From: Bacteroidota bacterium
Lineage (GTDB): Bacteria; Bacteroidota; Bacteroidia; NS11-12g; UBA955
DNA length: 33,853 nucleotides
Assembly (NCBI GenBank): GCA_963169345.1
Contig: CAUJCT010000019.1
Span: 169,366 to 203,218 of the forward strand
Reading direction: 5' to 3'
Shown: positions 23,429 to 31,546 of the stretch, one piece after another
How positions within the stretch are numbered: position 1 is the stretch's first letter
Layout of the letters: each line of letters opens with the position of its first letter
Program-made: the position numbers and the translations under genes
The notes under the pieces: generated by a model
Databases searched by the model: none
What the model was told of the DNA's origin: nothing
Seen by the model: the letters and a program-made list of their open reading frames with translations, nothing else

Positions 23429-25378
23429 TTATTTAATTGGATGTTGTGTCCTTTCTAATTCTGGAATTCTTGCAGGGTGGTATACTAAAGGCACCAGTTC
23501 GACGGTTACATCGCTCTTGTCGAGACCAAATGCTCTCTCATCACTCTGAGCCATGCGCTTGAGTTTGAAATAAGCATTCATCAGTAAGCCTTCTCTAACA
23601 GTAAATTCATTCTCCACAGATATGAATTTTTCCAGAATGACAAATTTGAAATCTGGTTGCGGATTGTATTTGGTTGAACCATCTGGACGTATATGCAAAT
23701 TGAGTTCTTTTTTTGCTACCAGATCTTTAACTATCGTTTTAAAATAGGTCTCTGTTTTTGGATGTATTCTGAATCCTACCTGTATGTCTATTCGGATAAG
23801 CTTGTCGTCTATCAACTCGTTGACCGAATAACTTAAAGTATAGGGCGATTCAGTTCTCTGTAAGTGAACAAACCAGTAGACATCGGCTCGTTTTGGTTTT
23901 TTAGAAAAAATGGATTTAATGATTTTTTCTTCAACTTCATTGCGTCTGTCTGCTTTGGTAAGGTATATCAGGTGAGTGGAAAATTTTGGTATGGCTTCGT
24001 CTTGCGACAATTCAACTATCTGATCTTTGTATTGTCCCAAATCAGTGAACTTGGTAAACTTGTTGTTGACTTTTCTGGCATAATACCAGATATACATCAC
24101 CATAAAAATGAACAACTCAAAAAACAGGAACATCCACCTCTCTTTAATTTTGGCAACATTGGCTATAAAGAACGCTGATTCAATACTTAGAAAGAACAAT
24201 ACGATGCCTAAGACCAGCCATTTGTTCCATTTTTCTCTGAACAACAGGAAATAGCTCAGCAATACCGTTGTCATCAACATAGTGATTGTTATAGAAAATC
24301 CATAAGCTGCCTCCATGTGAGTCGAATTTTTAAAATACAATATCATCATCACACAACCTATCCAAAGTATTGTATTGACACTTGGTATATAAATTTGACC
24401 TTTCAGTTCTGTCGGTTGTCTGACGGTTACCCTTGGCCAAAAATTTAAGTTGACCGCTTCGTTAATCAAGGTATACGAACCACTTATCAATGCTTGTGAA
24501 GCGATGATTGTGGCAGATGTTGCAATGATAATACCCGGCAGTAAAAACCATCTTGGAATAATTTCAAAAAAAGGATTTAATCCATTCAGATAGTCATGTC
24601 CATTCATGAGCCAGGCTGCTTGCCCCATATAATTGGTCAGTAAACACACCTTTACAAAAATCCAGGTTATTCGTATATTGGTTCTGCCGCAATGCCCGAG
24701 ATCTGAATATAAGGCTTCAGCTCCAGTAGTTGCTAAAAAGACTGCACCTAGTAACCAGAATCCATGCGGGTATTCAGCAAGTAGTTGATAAGCATACACT
24801 GGATTGATAGATTTGAGAATGCCGGGATGCTCGAGTATTTGCCAAAATCCGAGTGAAAATAGCATCCCAAACCAGAGCAACATAACCGGACCAAATGAGC
24901 CACCTATTTTTTGTGTTCCGAATCTTTGAAAGAAGAACAGCAATGTTAAAATGACGATTACAATTGGTACAGTAGGTAAATGTTCAAGTCCTTTAACAGC
25001 AGTTAAGCCTTCAACAGCTGAGGCTACCGAAATTGGCGGAGTAATGATGCCATCGGCTAATAAGGTTGTAGCGCCTAGAATTGTTGGAATAACCAGTTTC
25101 TTTTTATAGCGTCTCACAAGCGCATAGAGCGAGAAAATTCCGCCTTCTCCTTCATTGTCAGCTTTTAAAGTCAACCAAATGTATTTGATGCTTGTTTGTA
25201 GTGTAAGTGTCCAGAACACACAACTGACGCCTCCGTATACTAAAGTCTCACTTATTGGTTTATCTCCAATAATCGCTTTTAGTACATAAAGTGGACTAGT
25301 TCCAATGTCTCCGTAGATGATACCCAGGGCTACTAATAATGATCCGGCTGTAACTTTTTTAGCTAAATTTTCACTCAT
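23429..25378 (-). CDS. kup: KUP-family potassium uptake permease
   Basis: The 649-aa protein has the KUP signature near its start (LGIIYGDIGTSPLYVLKAI, residues 18-36), about twelve membrane helices to about residue 440, and a cytoplasmic C-terminal region of about 200 aa. Other family motifs are DNEGEGGIFSLYALVRR and TTGAEALYSDLGHCGR. It takes up K+ with protons across the inner membrane. Upstream are candidate KdpE direct repeats, and kdpDE lie immediately before it on the same strand, 93 nt away. The adjacent porin is probably co-expressed. Confidence 0.96.
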   Translation of the reverse strand: MSENLAKKVTAGSLLVALGIIYGDIGTSPLYVLKAIIGDKPISETLVYGGVSCVFWTLTLQTSIKYIWLTLKADNEGEGGIFSLYALVRRYKKKLVIPTILGATTLLADGIITPPISVASAVEGLTAVKGLEHLPTVPIVIVILTLLFFFQRFGTQKIGGSFGPVMLLWFGMLFSLGFWQILEHPGILKSINPVYAYQLLAEYPHGFWLLGAVFLATTGAEALYSDLGHCGRTNIRITWIFVKVCLLTNYMGQAAWLMNGHDYLNGLNPFFEIIPRWFLLPGIIIATSATIIASQALISGSYTLINEAVNLNFWPRVTVRQPTELKGQIYIPSVNTILWIGCVMMILYFKNSTHMEAAYGFSITITMLMTTVLLSYFLLFREKWNKWLVLGIVLFFLSIESAFFIANVAKIKERWMFLFFELFIFMVMYIWYYARKVNNKFTKFTDLGQYKDQIVELSQDEAIPKFSTHLIYLTKADRRNEVEEKIIKSIFSKKPKRADVYWFVHLQRTESPYTLSYSVNELIDDKLIRIDIQVGFRIHPKTETYFKTIVKDLVAKKELNLHIRPDGSTKYNPQPDFKFVILEKFISVENEFTVREGLLMNAYFKLKRMAQSDERAFGLDKSDVTVELVPLVYHPARIPELERTQHPIK

Positions 25379-25401
25379 TGCTTATTCAGAATAAAACAAT
25401 G

Positions 25402-25430
25402 CAAAGAAAAAATCGATAGCATCAACCAAA
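25402..25430 (-). promoter_or_regulatory. Candidate kup promoter
   Basis: On the minus strand TTTG at 25427-25430 could be the -33 element and TTTCTTTG at 25402-25409 the -7 box (TTTG half exact, TA replaced by TT). The spacer is 17 bp. The predicted start is about 20 nt before the kup ATG. Confidence 0.4.
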
Positions 25431-25471
25431 CATAAAGAAATGCGAATACCTATAAAGAAAACATAAAGAAT
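25431..25471 (-). promoter_or_regulatory. Candidate KdpE binding repeats upstream of kup
   Basis: Three copies of minus-strand TTCTTTAT(G/A), with core TTTATG or TTTATA, occur at 25462-25467, 25451-25456 and 25431-25436, spaced 11 and 20 bp, which puts them on one DNA face. OmpR/KdpE-type regulators bind such direct repeats. They lie just upstream of the candidate -33 box, the usual place for an activator. Confidence 0.5.
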
Positions 25472-26155
25472 TTATTCAGCAGAAAATCGGTATCCAACTC
25501 CGCTTTCTGTAATAATATACTTAGGACTGTTTGGATTGAGTTCAATCTTTTTTCTTAGTTGTCCAACATAAACACGCAAATACTGAGATTCTTCCTGAAA
25601 AGCATTTCCCCAGATTTCTTTTAGAATAAAATGATGGGTAAGTATCTTGCCTTCATTGCGTACCAGTAAACTTAGTAATTGATACTCTGTGGATGTCAGT
25701 TTAATAACCTGTCCCGATTTACGAACGGTTCTTCCATTGAAATCGATTTGCAATTCCCCGAACGTTTTAACTGAACTCTGTTCATCGTGATGCAGTTTTC
25801 GTACACTGGCTCTTATTCTTGCCATCAGTTCTCCGGCTCTGAAAGGTTTGTTGAGATAATCTGTAGCACCATTATCTAAAGCTTTAATGATATCTTCTTC
25901 CGAATTAATAACGCTGAGAATAATGATAGGATTTTGATACCACTCTCTGATTCTTTCTAATACTTCATGTCCGCTCATATCAGGTAATCCAAGGTCGAGT
26001 ATAATTAAATCCGGAGGATGAATCGCACTTTGTACCAGGCCTTCCTGACCATTTTCAGCCGACCTCACATCATAGTCATAGCTCTTTAATGTAATTTCAA
26101 GCAGCTTTCTTATCTGAGGCTCATCATCAATAATCAGAATAGTTTGCTTATTCAT
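25472..26155 (-). CDS. kdpE: KdpE-like OmpR-family response regulator
   Basis: This 227-aa regulator has a receiver domain with acidic D10-D11, phospho-acceptor D54 (LIILDLGLPDMSG), S81 and K103 (DYLNKPF), and a C-terminal winged helix from about residue 130 containing LTSTEYQLLSLLVRNEGKIL and VYVGQLRKKIE. Sequence and pairing with a KdpD-like kinase indicate KdpE. It overlaps kdpD by 8 nt. Here the downstream genes are kup and a porin rather than kdpFABC, so its targets may be these; direct repeats matching a KdpE-like site precede both kdpD and kup. Confidence 0.92.
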   Translation of the reverse strand: MNKQTILIIDDEPQIRKLLEITLKSYDYDVRSAENGQEGLVQSAIHPPDLIILDLGLPDMSGHEVLERIREWYQNPIIILSVINSEEDIIKALDNGATDYLNKPFRAGELMARIRASVRKLHHDEQSSVKTFGELQIDFNGRTVRKSGQVIKLTSTEYQLLSLLVRNEGKILTHHFILKEIWGNAFQEESQYLRVYVGQLRKKIELNPNSPKYIITESGVGYRFSAE

Positions 26156-27224
26156 TTTTCAACTGATTGATATAAGAACTTTGAGCGGGGAAGCGAATTG
26201 TAAATTTAGCACCTCCACCTTCAATGTTATTGACTTTTATGCTGCCATTATGCGCTTCCACATATCCTTTTGCAATGGATAAGCCTAATCCGGTACCACC
26301 AGATTTTGAATCTTTACCTCTGTAAAATCTGTCAAATACGAAATCAATCTCACCATAGGGAAACCCTTTGCCATTATCGGAGATAATAATCCGGCAAATA
26401 TCTGATGTGTAATCCGTTTTGATGTCAACAACAGTACCGGGAGCATTGTGTTGTAAACAATTGATTAAAATATTCTGAATAGCAATTTCCATAAGTCCTC
26501 TGTCTAATTTCAACAAAGGTAATTTTTCATTTGAATGAAAGTGTATGGTATGTGTTTTAATATGTCCAAAACTTTTATCTACCAAACTGCCTATCATTTC
26601 ATTTAAATCGCACCAATCGGCTTTTATTCTAAGGAATCCGCTTTCCAGCCGACTCATGTTTAATAGGTTTTCAACCTGCTTGTTAAGTCTTAGTGAAGAT
26701 ATTTCCAATTCGTTCAGTAAGTCCATTCTCTGTGACTTATCGATGTTGGGATTATCGGATTTAAGAGACTCAACAGCCATTAATATAGTTGCTACAGGCG
26801 TTTTAAGCTCGTGAGATAAGGAGTTGATAAGTGTGTTGTAGAGTAAGATAGTTTTTTCTTTTTCCTCTTTTTCTGATACCATCTTCCTTGCTTTCCTGAT
26901 TTTGTTTGTTAAAACGATATGCACCATTACAATGACAAAATACATGAGAAACAAAATACTATCTTCATATTTATCTATTTTAAAACTGCCAATTGGTGGT
27001 ATAAAAAAGTAATTCCATGCCAGTGAAGATACCAATGCAGAGAACAAGACTGGCCATACATCTACTAACATTGCCAATATGGAGATTAATAGCATTAATA
27101 TAAAGGCCGTTGTTTTATAGCCTATAATTGGATTGATGAAATAACAGATAATAAATGTGATTATGATACTTAAGATACTAATTAAAAATTGCTTGAATAA
27201 GGGTTGTCGAATGAGTTGTATCAT
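26148..27224 (-). CDS. kdpD: Short KdpD-like sensor histidine kinase
   Basis: The 358-aa protein corresponds only to the C-terminal part of classical KdpD (about 900 aa). It has the four-helix DUF4118 membrane module (about 10-105, with AWNYFFIPPIGSFKI), the dimerisation domain with H138 in SLSHELKTPVAT, and the ATPase domain with ISDNGKGFP and GTGLGLSIAKGYVEAHNG. The N-terminal KdpD and universal-stress-protein domains are absent, and no candidate for them occurs in the window. It phosphorylates KdpE. A perfect -7 box lies 7 nt before its ATG, and a candidate KdpE site overlaps the -33 region, which suggests autoregulation. Confidence 0.9.
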   Translation of the reverse strand: MIQLIRQPLFKQFLISILSIIITFIICYFINPIIGYKTTAFILMLLISILAMLVDVWPVLFSALVSSLAWNYFFIPPIGSFKIDKYEDSILFLMYFVIVMVHIVLTNKIRKARKMVSEKEEKEKTILLYNTLINSLSHELKTPVATILMAVESLKSDNPNIDKSQRMDLLNELEISSLRLNKQVENLLNMSRLESGFLRIKADWCDLNEMIGSLVDKSFGHIKTHTIHFHSNEKLPLLKLDRGLMEIAIQNILINCLQHNAPGTVVDIKTDYTSDICRIIISDNGKGFPYGEIDFVFDRFYRGKDSKSGGTGLGLSIAKGYVEAHNGSIKVNNIEGGGAKFTIRFPAQSSYINQLKNE

Positions 27225-27231
27225 ATCATTA

Positions 27232-27239
27232 CAAATTTA
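27232..27239 (-). promoter_or_regulatory. -7 promoter box of kdpD
   Basis: TAAATTTG on the minus strand is an exact TAnnTTTG match, 7 nt before ATG 27224. The transcript would have almost no leader. No TTG -33 element is visible; a candidate activator site lies there instead. Confidence 0.55.
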
Positions 27240-27249
27240 AACTTAAACG

Positions 27250-27270
27250 TGTAAAGATTTTATAAAGAAT
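27250..27270 (-). promoter_or_regulatory. Candidate KdpE binding site upstream of kdpD
   Basis: On the minus strand TTTATA (27261-27266) and TTTACA (27250-27255) form direct half-sites separated by 5 bp, an 11-bp period. The E. coli KdpE site before kdpFABC, as I remember it, also has TTTATA-n5-TTTACA. The same TTCTTTATA word occurs in the repeats before kup. Confidence 0.5.
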
Positions 27271-27690
27271 TGTGTTAAGGCGTTAAGTCGTAGTGCTTAT
27301 CGATATGCTTAAAGTTAATCCACAATCCAAGCCCCGTCCCACACGGGACAACATTTTCATAGCCGTAAAGTTGTTAGGTCGTATAGATTGTCGATATGCT
27401 TAAAGTTAATCCGCAATCCAAGCCCCGTCCCACACGGGGCGACATTTTCATAGCCGTAAAGGCGTTGAGCTTGTCGATAAACATTATGTTTATTCGCAAG
27501 CCAACATCCGTGTGTTCCGTTTGTGCAAGCAAACTCCTGCCGTGTCAATCCCGTAGGTACGGGATAAAATTTCCGTGTGATCAGCGTGTTCCGTCCTTGT
27601 TCTGCGTTAAAAAACGAAACTGTCAAGATTTATGGAATGTCAATATCGCTGGGCAGCGTATATGCTGAAATGATGAATTGTTTCGTCGCA
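27270..27690. repeat. Inverted composite repeat, modules C-C-B and A
   Basis: The gap between divergent kdpD and the CHASE sensor gene has two inverted C-type units (GCTTATCGATATGCTTAAAG and TGTCGATATGCTTAAAG, each followed by AAGCCCCGTCCCACACGGG and ATTTTCATAGCCGTAAAG), an inverted B module with GTTTGT-GCAA-GCAAAC at 27519-27534, and an inserted hairpin ATCCCGTA-GG-TACGGGAT at 27548-27565. The end of module E (CTGCGTTAAAAAACG) follows, then a short A remnant at about 27662-27685. Open frames across this stretch are not protein-like. Confidence 0.75.
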
Positions 27691-27782
27691 GAGGTGTTAA
27701 TTAGTTATAACTAAAAGCATCTCTATCTATTCTTTTTGGGTATAGCCATAAAGCTTTTATTTCCGTATATCATTTAAAGTTC

Positions 27783-27790
27783 TATATTTG
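27783..27790 (+). promoter_or_regulatory. -7 promoter box of the CHASE/PAS sensor gene
   Basis: TATATTTG is an exact TAnnTTTG match, 43 nt before ATG 27834, giving a leader of about 40 nt. Confidence 0.5.
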
Positions 27791-27833
27791 TCATGTAATC
27801 TCTCTAATTTTAAATCAAATGCAACATTAAATT

Positions 27834-29618
27834 ATGTTATTGAAAAAGCAACATTGGGCTGGATTAATTGTCTTCCTACTCCTCATCGGATTTACAGCTT
27901 TTTCAGTTAACAGCGTTTATCTGCTAAGACGTTCAAAGGAAAAGGCACGCTTGCAACAAGAAGTCAATGCAACTACAGCCAGAATGAATGATTTTCTCTC
28001 AGAGTGCCAGGATATCATGGGAACCCTCGAGTTTATCATTTCTCAATATGGTTTTCCTGAAGATTTTAAAGCAATAGGCGAGAGTCTGATGAAATCTCAC
28101 CCCGTTGTCGGTGCCATTGAATATGTTCACGATAGTACCATTATAGCTGTCTACCCTTCAAAAGGAAATGAGGTCGTTATTGGCTATAAAATTTTGGAAG
28201 ACTCAACCCGGAACAAAGAAGCATTTAAAGCCATTAACAATCGTTCAGTCTTTTTTGCCGGTCCTCTAAAACTTAGGCAAGGCGGCATAGGCATTGTCGG
28301 AAGAATGCCCATCTTTAAAGGGAATGAATACATTGGATTAACGGCCTCTGTTATATACCTGGATACTTTGTTTGCCTATTCTGGAATTTACCCACCCAGA
28401 AATCCGGAAATGGAGTATATGCTGGTGAAAAAAAATCCCAATACCGGTAAGCAGGAAGTTTATCTCCCATTTAATAATTTCAATCCAGATAAGGACAATT
28501 ATGCCTCCACTCACATACCAGATGGTGATTGGGATTTATACGTTCGCTCCAAAAAAAATGATGTATTGTCCTCACTTTTACCTCTGGCAATCGCTGGTGT
28601 TTTGTTCTCTCTTCTAAGTGGTTTCTTTGCTTTCTATCTTGTCAGACAACCTGCTTTGCTTCAAAAACTCGTCAACAATAAAATCAATGAAATCAGACGT
28701 CACGAATTGTTGATTTCACTCACTCAGGAATCAGCCAGAATTGGTTCCTGGTCTATTTCCCTGGATTCGCATCTGTTGAATCTTACTCCAATGGCCAGAG
28801 AAATTTATGGTGTTGATGAGAAGTCACTATCTGAAATGAAGGATTTCATCTCCATTGGTTTCGATCAGGATGATAAAAACAGATTGGAACAGGCGCTTAG
28901 AAACTGCATAAACAAAGGAAAGAGTTTTGATATTGATGTAAAAATTAATCGCGCATTTGAAGGTGAGCCCTACTGGGTAAGAGTCACCGGACTGATACAT
29001 GCTGAAGATGGCAAATACAGCATTTATGGCGCGACTCAGGATATCGACAATCATGTTAAAACCAGTCACGAACGCTCTGTGATTTTAAGCAGTATACAAG
29101 ACGCTTTTGTCGCTTGTGACAACGACTGGAATGTCATTTACTGGAATAATGCAGCTGAAAAACTATTTAATATTTCGAATGAAAGTATAAGAGGAAAAAA
29201 ATTACTCGATTTCATTCATCAGCATACCCAAAACAGTATGTTTAAAGAGTTTTTCCAATCAAAAAGTATAACAGAAACTTATAATTTTGAATTTTACTCA
29301 AGTGTATTATCCATCTGGTGTGAAGTGAGTATGTATAAAATGCCTTCAGGTTTTACGGCCTACATTAAAGATGTAACAGAGAGACATACCTATGTTCAAA
29401 AAATAGAAGAACAAAATAAGGTGTTGAAGGATATTGCCTGGACACAATCGCATATTGTAAGGGCGCCTTTAGCCCGTCTGTTGGGTGGAATAGATTTATT
29501 GTCTTATGAAACCGATAAGGAAAAAGCAGAAAGACTCATGGTTATTATCAAAGATTCGGCTCAGGAACTGGATGATATTGTGAAGGAAATTATCGAAAAA
29601 ACCGATGAGGAACTCTGA
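27834..29618 (+). CDS. CHASE-PAS sensor with kinase dimerisation helix but no ATPase
   Basis: This 594-aa inner-membrane protein has membrane helix 1 at about 9-30, a periplasmic CHASE-like domain of about 210 aa (GYKILEDSTRNKEAFKAI, GIGIVGRMPIF), helix 2 at about 250-272, and two PAS domains (about 290-410, starting ESARIGSWSISL; about 415-515, with DAFVACDNDWNVIYWNNAAE). It ends with a histidine-kinase-type helix pair: IAWTQSHIVRAPLARLLGGI, with H540. No HATPase domain follows; the chain ends about 55 residues later. H540 could be phosphorylated by another kinase or the protein could signal through heterodimers; this is inference. A single-domain response regulator lies 1.9 kb downstream. 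Confidence 0.87.
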   Translation: MLLKKQHWAGLIVFLLLIGFTAFSVNSVYLLRRSKEKARLQQEVNATTARMNDFLSECQDIMGTLEFIISQYGFPEDFKAIGESLMKSHPVVGAIEYVHDSTIIAVYPSKGNEVVIGYKILEDSTRNKEAFKAINNRSVFFAGPLKLRQGGIGIVGRMPIFKGNEYIGLTASVIYLDTLFAYSGIYPPRNPEMEYMLVKKNPNTGKQEVYLPFNNFNPDKDNYASTHIPDGDWDLYVRSKKNDVLSSLLPLAIAGVLFSLLSGFFAFYLVRQPALLQKLVNNKINEIRRHELLISLTQESARIGSWSISLDSHLLNLTPMAREIYGVDEKSLSEMKDFISIGFDQDDKNRLEQALRNCINKGKSFDIDVKINRAFEGEPYWVRVTGLIHAEDGKYSIYGATQDIDNHVKTSHERSVILSSIQDAFVACDNDWNVIYWNNAAEKLFNISNESIRGKKLLDFIHQHTQNSMFKEFFQSKSITETYNFEFYSSVLSIWCEVSMYKMPSGFTAYIKDVTERHTYVQKIEEQNKVLKDIAWTQSHIVRAPLARLLGGIDLLSYETDKEKAERLMVIIKDSAQELDDIVKEIIEKTDEEL

Positions 29619-29688
29619 GTTTTACTAATGTTAAATAGTTATACTTTAAATTATTAAGCTATTTAATCTTTTATTTATATAATATTCT

Positions 29689-29696
29689 TATATTTG
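29689..29696 (+). promoter_or_regulatory. -7 promoter box of the T9SS protein gene
   Basis: TATATTTG is an exact TAnnTTTG match ending 4 nt before ATG 29701, so the transcript would start at about the ATG. The ATG itself is well supported because it opens a signal peptide. Confidence 0.5.
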
Positions 29697-29700
29697 TTAT

Positions 29701-30543
29701 ATGAAATCTGTTTTTAGCTCCGTTTTTATTCTGGCATTTGTTGCTGTTGTTTTTCAAGCATTTGAAGATGGTCCCGGAACTGGTACCAAAAGAAGAAGAG
29801 ATGGAACCGATCCTGGTCATACAGGTTCGCCTGGAGATAATTTTAAAAATTGTACCATCTGTCATGGAGGCACAGCCACAGATGCGGATGGATGGATTAC
29901 GTCCAATATACCCTCTACCGGATGGAAACCAGGGCAGATTTATACAATAACGGCTACCAATACCAAAGTTGGTTCAACACGTTTCGGATTTCAGGTTTCC
30001 CCACAGGACATGCAGGGCAATTTACTCGGTCAACTTATTGTATCCGATACCGGTGCAACTCAGCTTGTGGGTGATAGTAAATACATCACCTATAAATCGG
30101 CTGGTGTTGATGGAACAGATTTCAGAACCTGGACTTTTAACTGGCAGGCTCCGGGAGATAGTATCAATGAAGTTGTCTTTTATGGCGCATTCAACTCTAA
30201 TCACGAAGGTCATAAAGCATTCGACAATACAACTTTGAGCAAATTAACTGTCAGAAGGGAAGGTGCTCCTGTCTCTGTTGATATGGTCAATAAAGTTGAC
30301 GGATTGAATATTGTACAGAATTATACCACTAAAATCATGCGACTTCAGTTTGAAAATGCAACAGGTGAGGATTTTTCAATATCTATTTATACTTCAAACG
30401 GTGTGCTGGTTAAGGAGCTATATAGTGGCAACGATTTAAACCTCGATTTGAATTACGATTTCAGTCAATTGAGCACCGGTATTTATATGGTTAATCTGGT
30501 GAGTAAAGGCAAGACAAATGTCTATAAAGTGTCTTGTTTTTAA
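29701..30543 (+). CDS. T9SS-exported CxxCH protein (choice-of-anchor V-like)
   Basis: The 280-aa protein has a signal peptide (about 1-20). Its main domain resembles the choice-of-anchor V/Reeler-like group: DPGHTGSPGDNFKNCTICHGG, then a beta-sandwich (GQIYTITATNTKVGSTRFGFQ, RTWTFNWQAP, VVFYGAFNSNHEGH). C51-TIC-H55 is a CxxCH sequence, which in periplasmic proteins can bind heme c covalently, though the family motif may be structural. The last 80 residues form a type A sorting domain (YDFSQLSTGIYMVNLVSKGK; VYKVSCF) for type IX secretion and surface attachment. It stands alone, facing the small membrane-protein gene. Confidence 0.87.
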   Translation: MKSVFSSVFILAFVAVVFQAFEDGPGTGTKRRRDGTDPGHTGSPGDNFKNCTICHGGTATDADGWITSNIPSTGWKPGQIYTITATNTKVGSTRFGFQVSPQDMQGNLLGQLIVSDTGATQLVGDSKYITYKSAGVDGTDFRTWTFNWQAPGDSINEVVFYGAFNSNHEGHKAFDNTTLSKLTVRREGAPVSVDMVNKVDGLNIVQNYTTKIMRLQFENATGEDFSISIYTSNGVLVKELYSGNDLNLDLNYDFSQLSTGIYMVNLVSKGKTNVYKVSCF

Positions 30544-30585
30544 GATTTAGATGTTGCTTTGATATTAGAGAAAGTAGATTTTTAT

Positions 30586-31206
30586 TTATAGAAGACGGGT
30601 TGTTGCGGGAGTAAAAAATTCTTTCTCCAGTACAACAATCATTTTGTCTAATTCCTGCTGTAACTGACTTAATTCTGTGATTTCTTTTGGCTGAAGAAAT
30701 AATGCCACACCCCCAAAATCAAAATCCATCTGTTTCTTTTTAAAATAGGCACTTAATTCATTGAATCTTTTTTCATCTATTTTACTGTTTTCAACAAGTG
30801 CAAGGAGTTTAATCTGATATTGCATGTTTCTTGGCTCTAAATCCAATAACACAGTATAGCCCTTCCAGATAACAGAAGGAATCATTTCTGTAAACTGCCA
30901 TTTGTCTTCTAAATTCAAAGGGTAGTTGCTGAATCCAAGTTCAGATAATCTGTCAAAAGGAGTTTTGGCTAATACCTTATTACGACGTCTTTGTTTATAT
31001 AAGTAGGCGATATATGTGATTGTTAGTATAAAACTTGGCCAAAATATAGCTGAACCAAGTAATGTGATCAGATTTTCTACATTTGAGTTTGTTGAAAACA
31101 GTCCACCTATAAATAAAATGGCTAAGGTAATACCTGTGCTGAGAAGAGAGATGAATACAAAGGCAAACCTGACTTTAGATTTATTGAGTTGGTAAAAATT
31201 TTGCAT
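30586..31206 (-). CDS. Two-helix membrane protein of unknown function
   Basis: The 206-aa protein has two hydrophobic helices (about 15-35 and 45-67) separated by a short loop, and a soluble C-terminal domain of about 135 aa (for example SVIWKGYTVLLDLEPRNMQYQIKLL, KRFNELSAYFKKKQMDF). I recognise no family. The frame is open to 31257, but ATG 31204-31206 (MQNFYQLNKSKVRF) is better because an exact -7 box lies 7 nt upstream of it and inside the longer version. The 256-bp region 31258-31513 beyond has no gene I can support. It converges with the T9SS gene, with 42 bp between stops. Confidence 0.75.
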   Translation of the reverse strand: MQNFYQLNKSKVRFAFVFISLLSTGITLAILFIGGLFSTNSNVENLITLLGSAIFWPSFILTITYIAYLYKQRRRNKVLAKTPFDRLSELGFSNYPLNLEDKWQFTEMIPSVIWKGYTVLLDLEPRNMQYQIKLLALVENSKIDEKRFNELSAYFKKKQMDFDFGGVALFLQPKEITELSQLQQELDKMIVVLEKEFFTPATTRLL

Positions 31207-31213
31207 CTGAGTG

Positions 31214-31221
31214 CAAATATA
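31214..31221 (-). promoter_or_regulatory. -7 promoter box of the membrane protein gene
   Basis: TATATTTG on the minus strand matches TAnnTTTG exactly and ends 7 nt before ATG 31206. It excludes the longer upstream start. Confidence 0.5.
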
Positions 31222-31516
31222 GTTTAGGAATGTTTGCGATAGAAACATCGGTAACAAAATACTTAAGCGATGTTAAAACTTGTTATAGTTAGAATTGGGT
31301 CAGTACTCTATTTTCAATTGAATTAATCAAGTGTTTAATCTGCTAAGAATTGCTTTTAATCAACAAGTTATGATTGAAATGTTAAGGTTGAACTATGGAC
31401 TATTGTGGGATTGTTAAACGTAAAAAGTGTTAAGTATGTTGCAACAATGAATTGTAAATGAGCAAGATGTATGAAAAAAAAATGATAAAAATCATGATTT
31501 AAGTTTCGAAAAATTG

Positions 31517-31524
31517 TACATTTG
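31517..31524 (+). promoter_or_regulatory. -7 promoter box of the response regulator gene
   Basis: TACATTTG is an exact TAnnTTTG match, 22 nt before ATG 31547. It shows that the apparent upstream start at 31514 (TTG) lies in the promoter. Confidence 0.55.
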
Positions 31525-31546
31525 CATACGATTTACACACACAAAA

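Noticed and set aside
27834..29618. Calling the CHASE/PAS protein a complete histidine kinase
   Set aside because: No N, G1 or G2 box of an ATPase domain is present after H540, and the frame ends cleanly.
31258..31513. Possible small RNA or riboswitch in the gap before the response regulator
   Set aside because: I found only AT-rich sequence and the -7 box, with no convincing stem or known motif.
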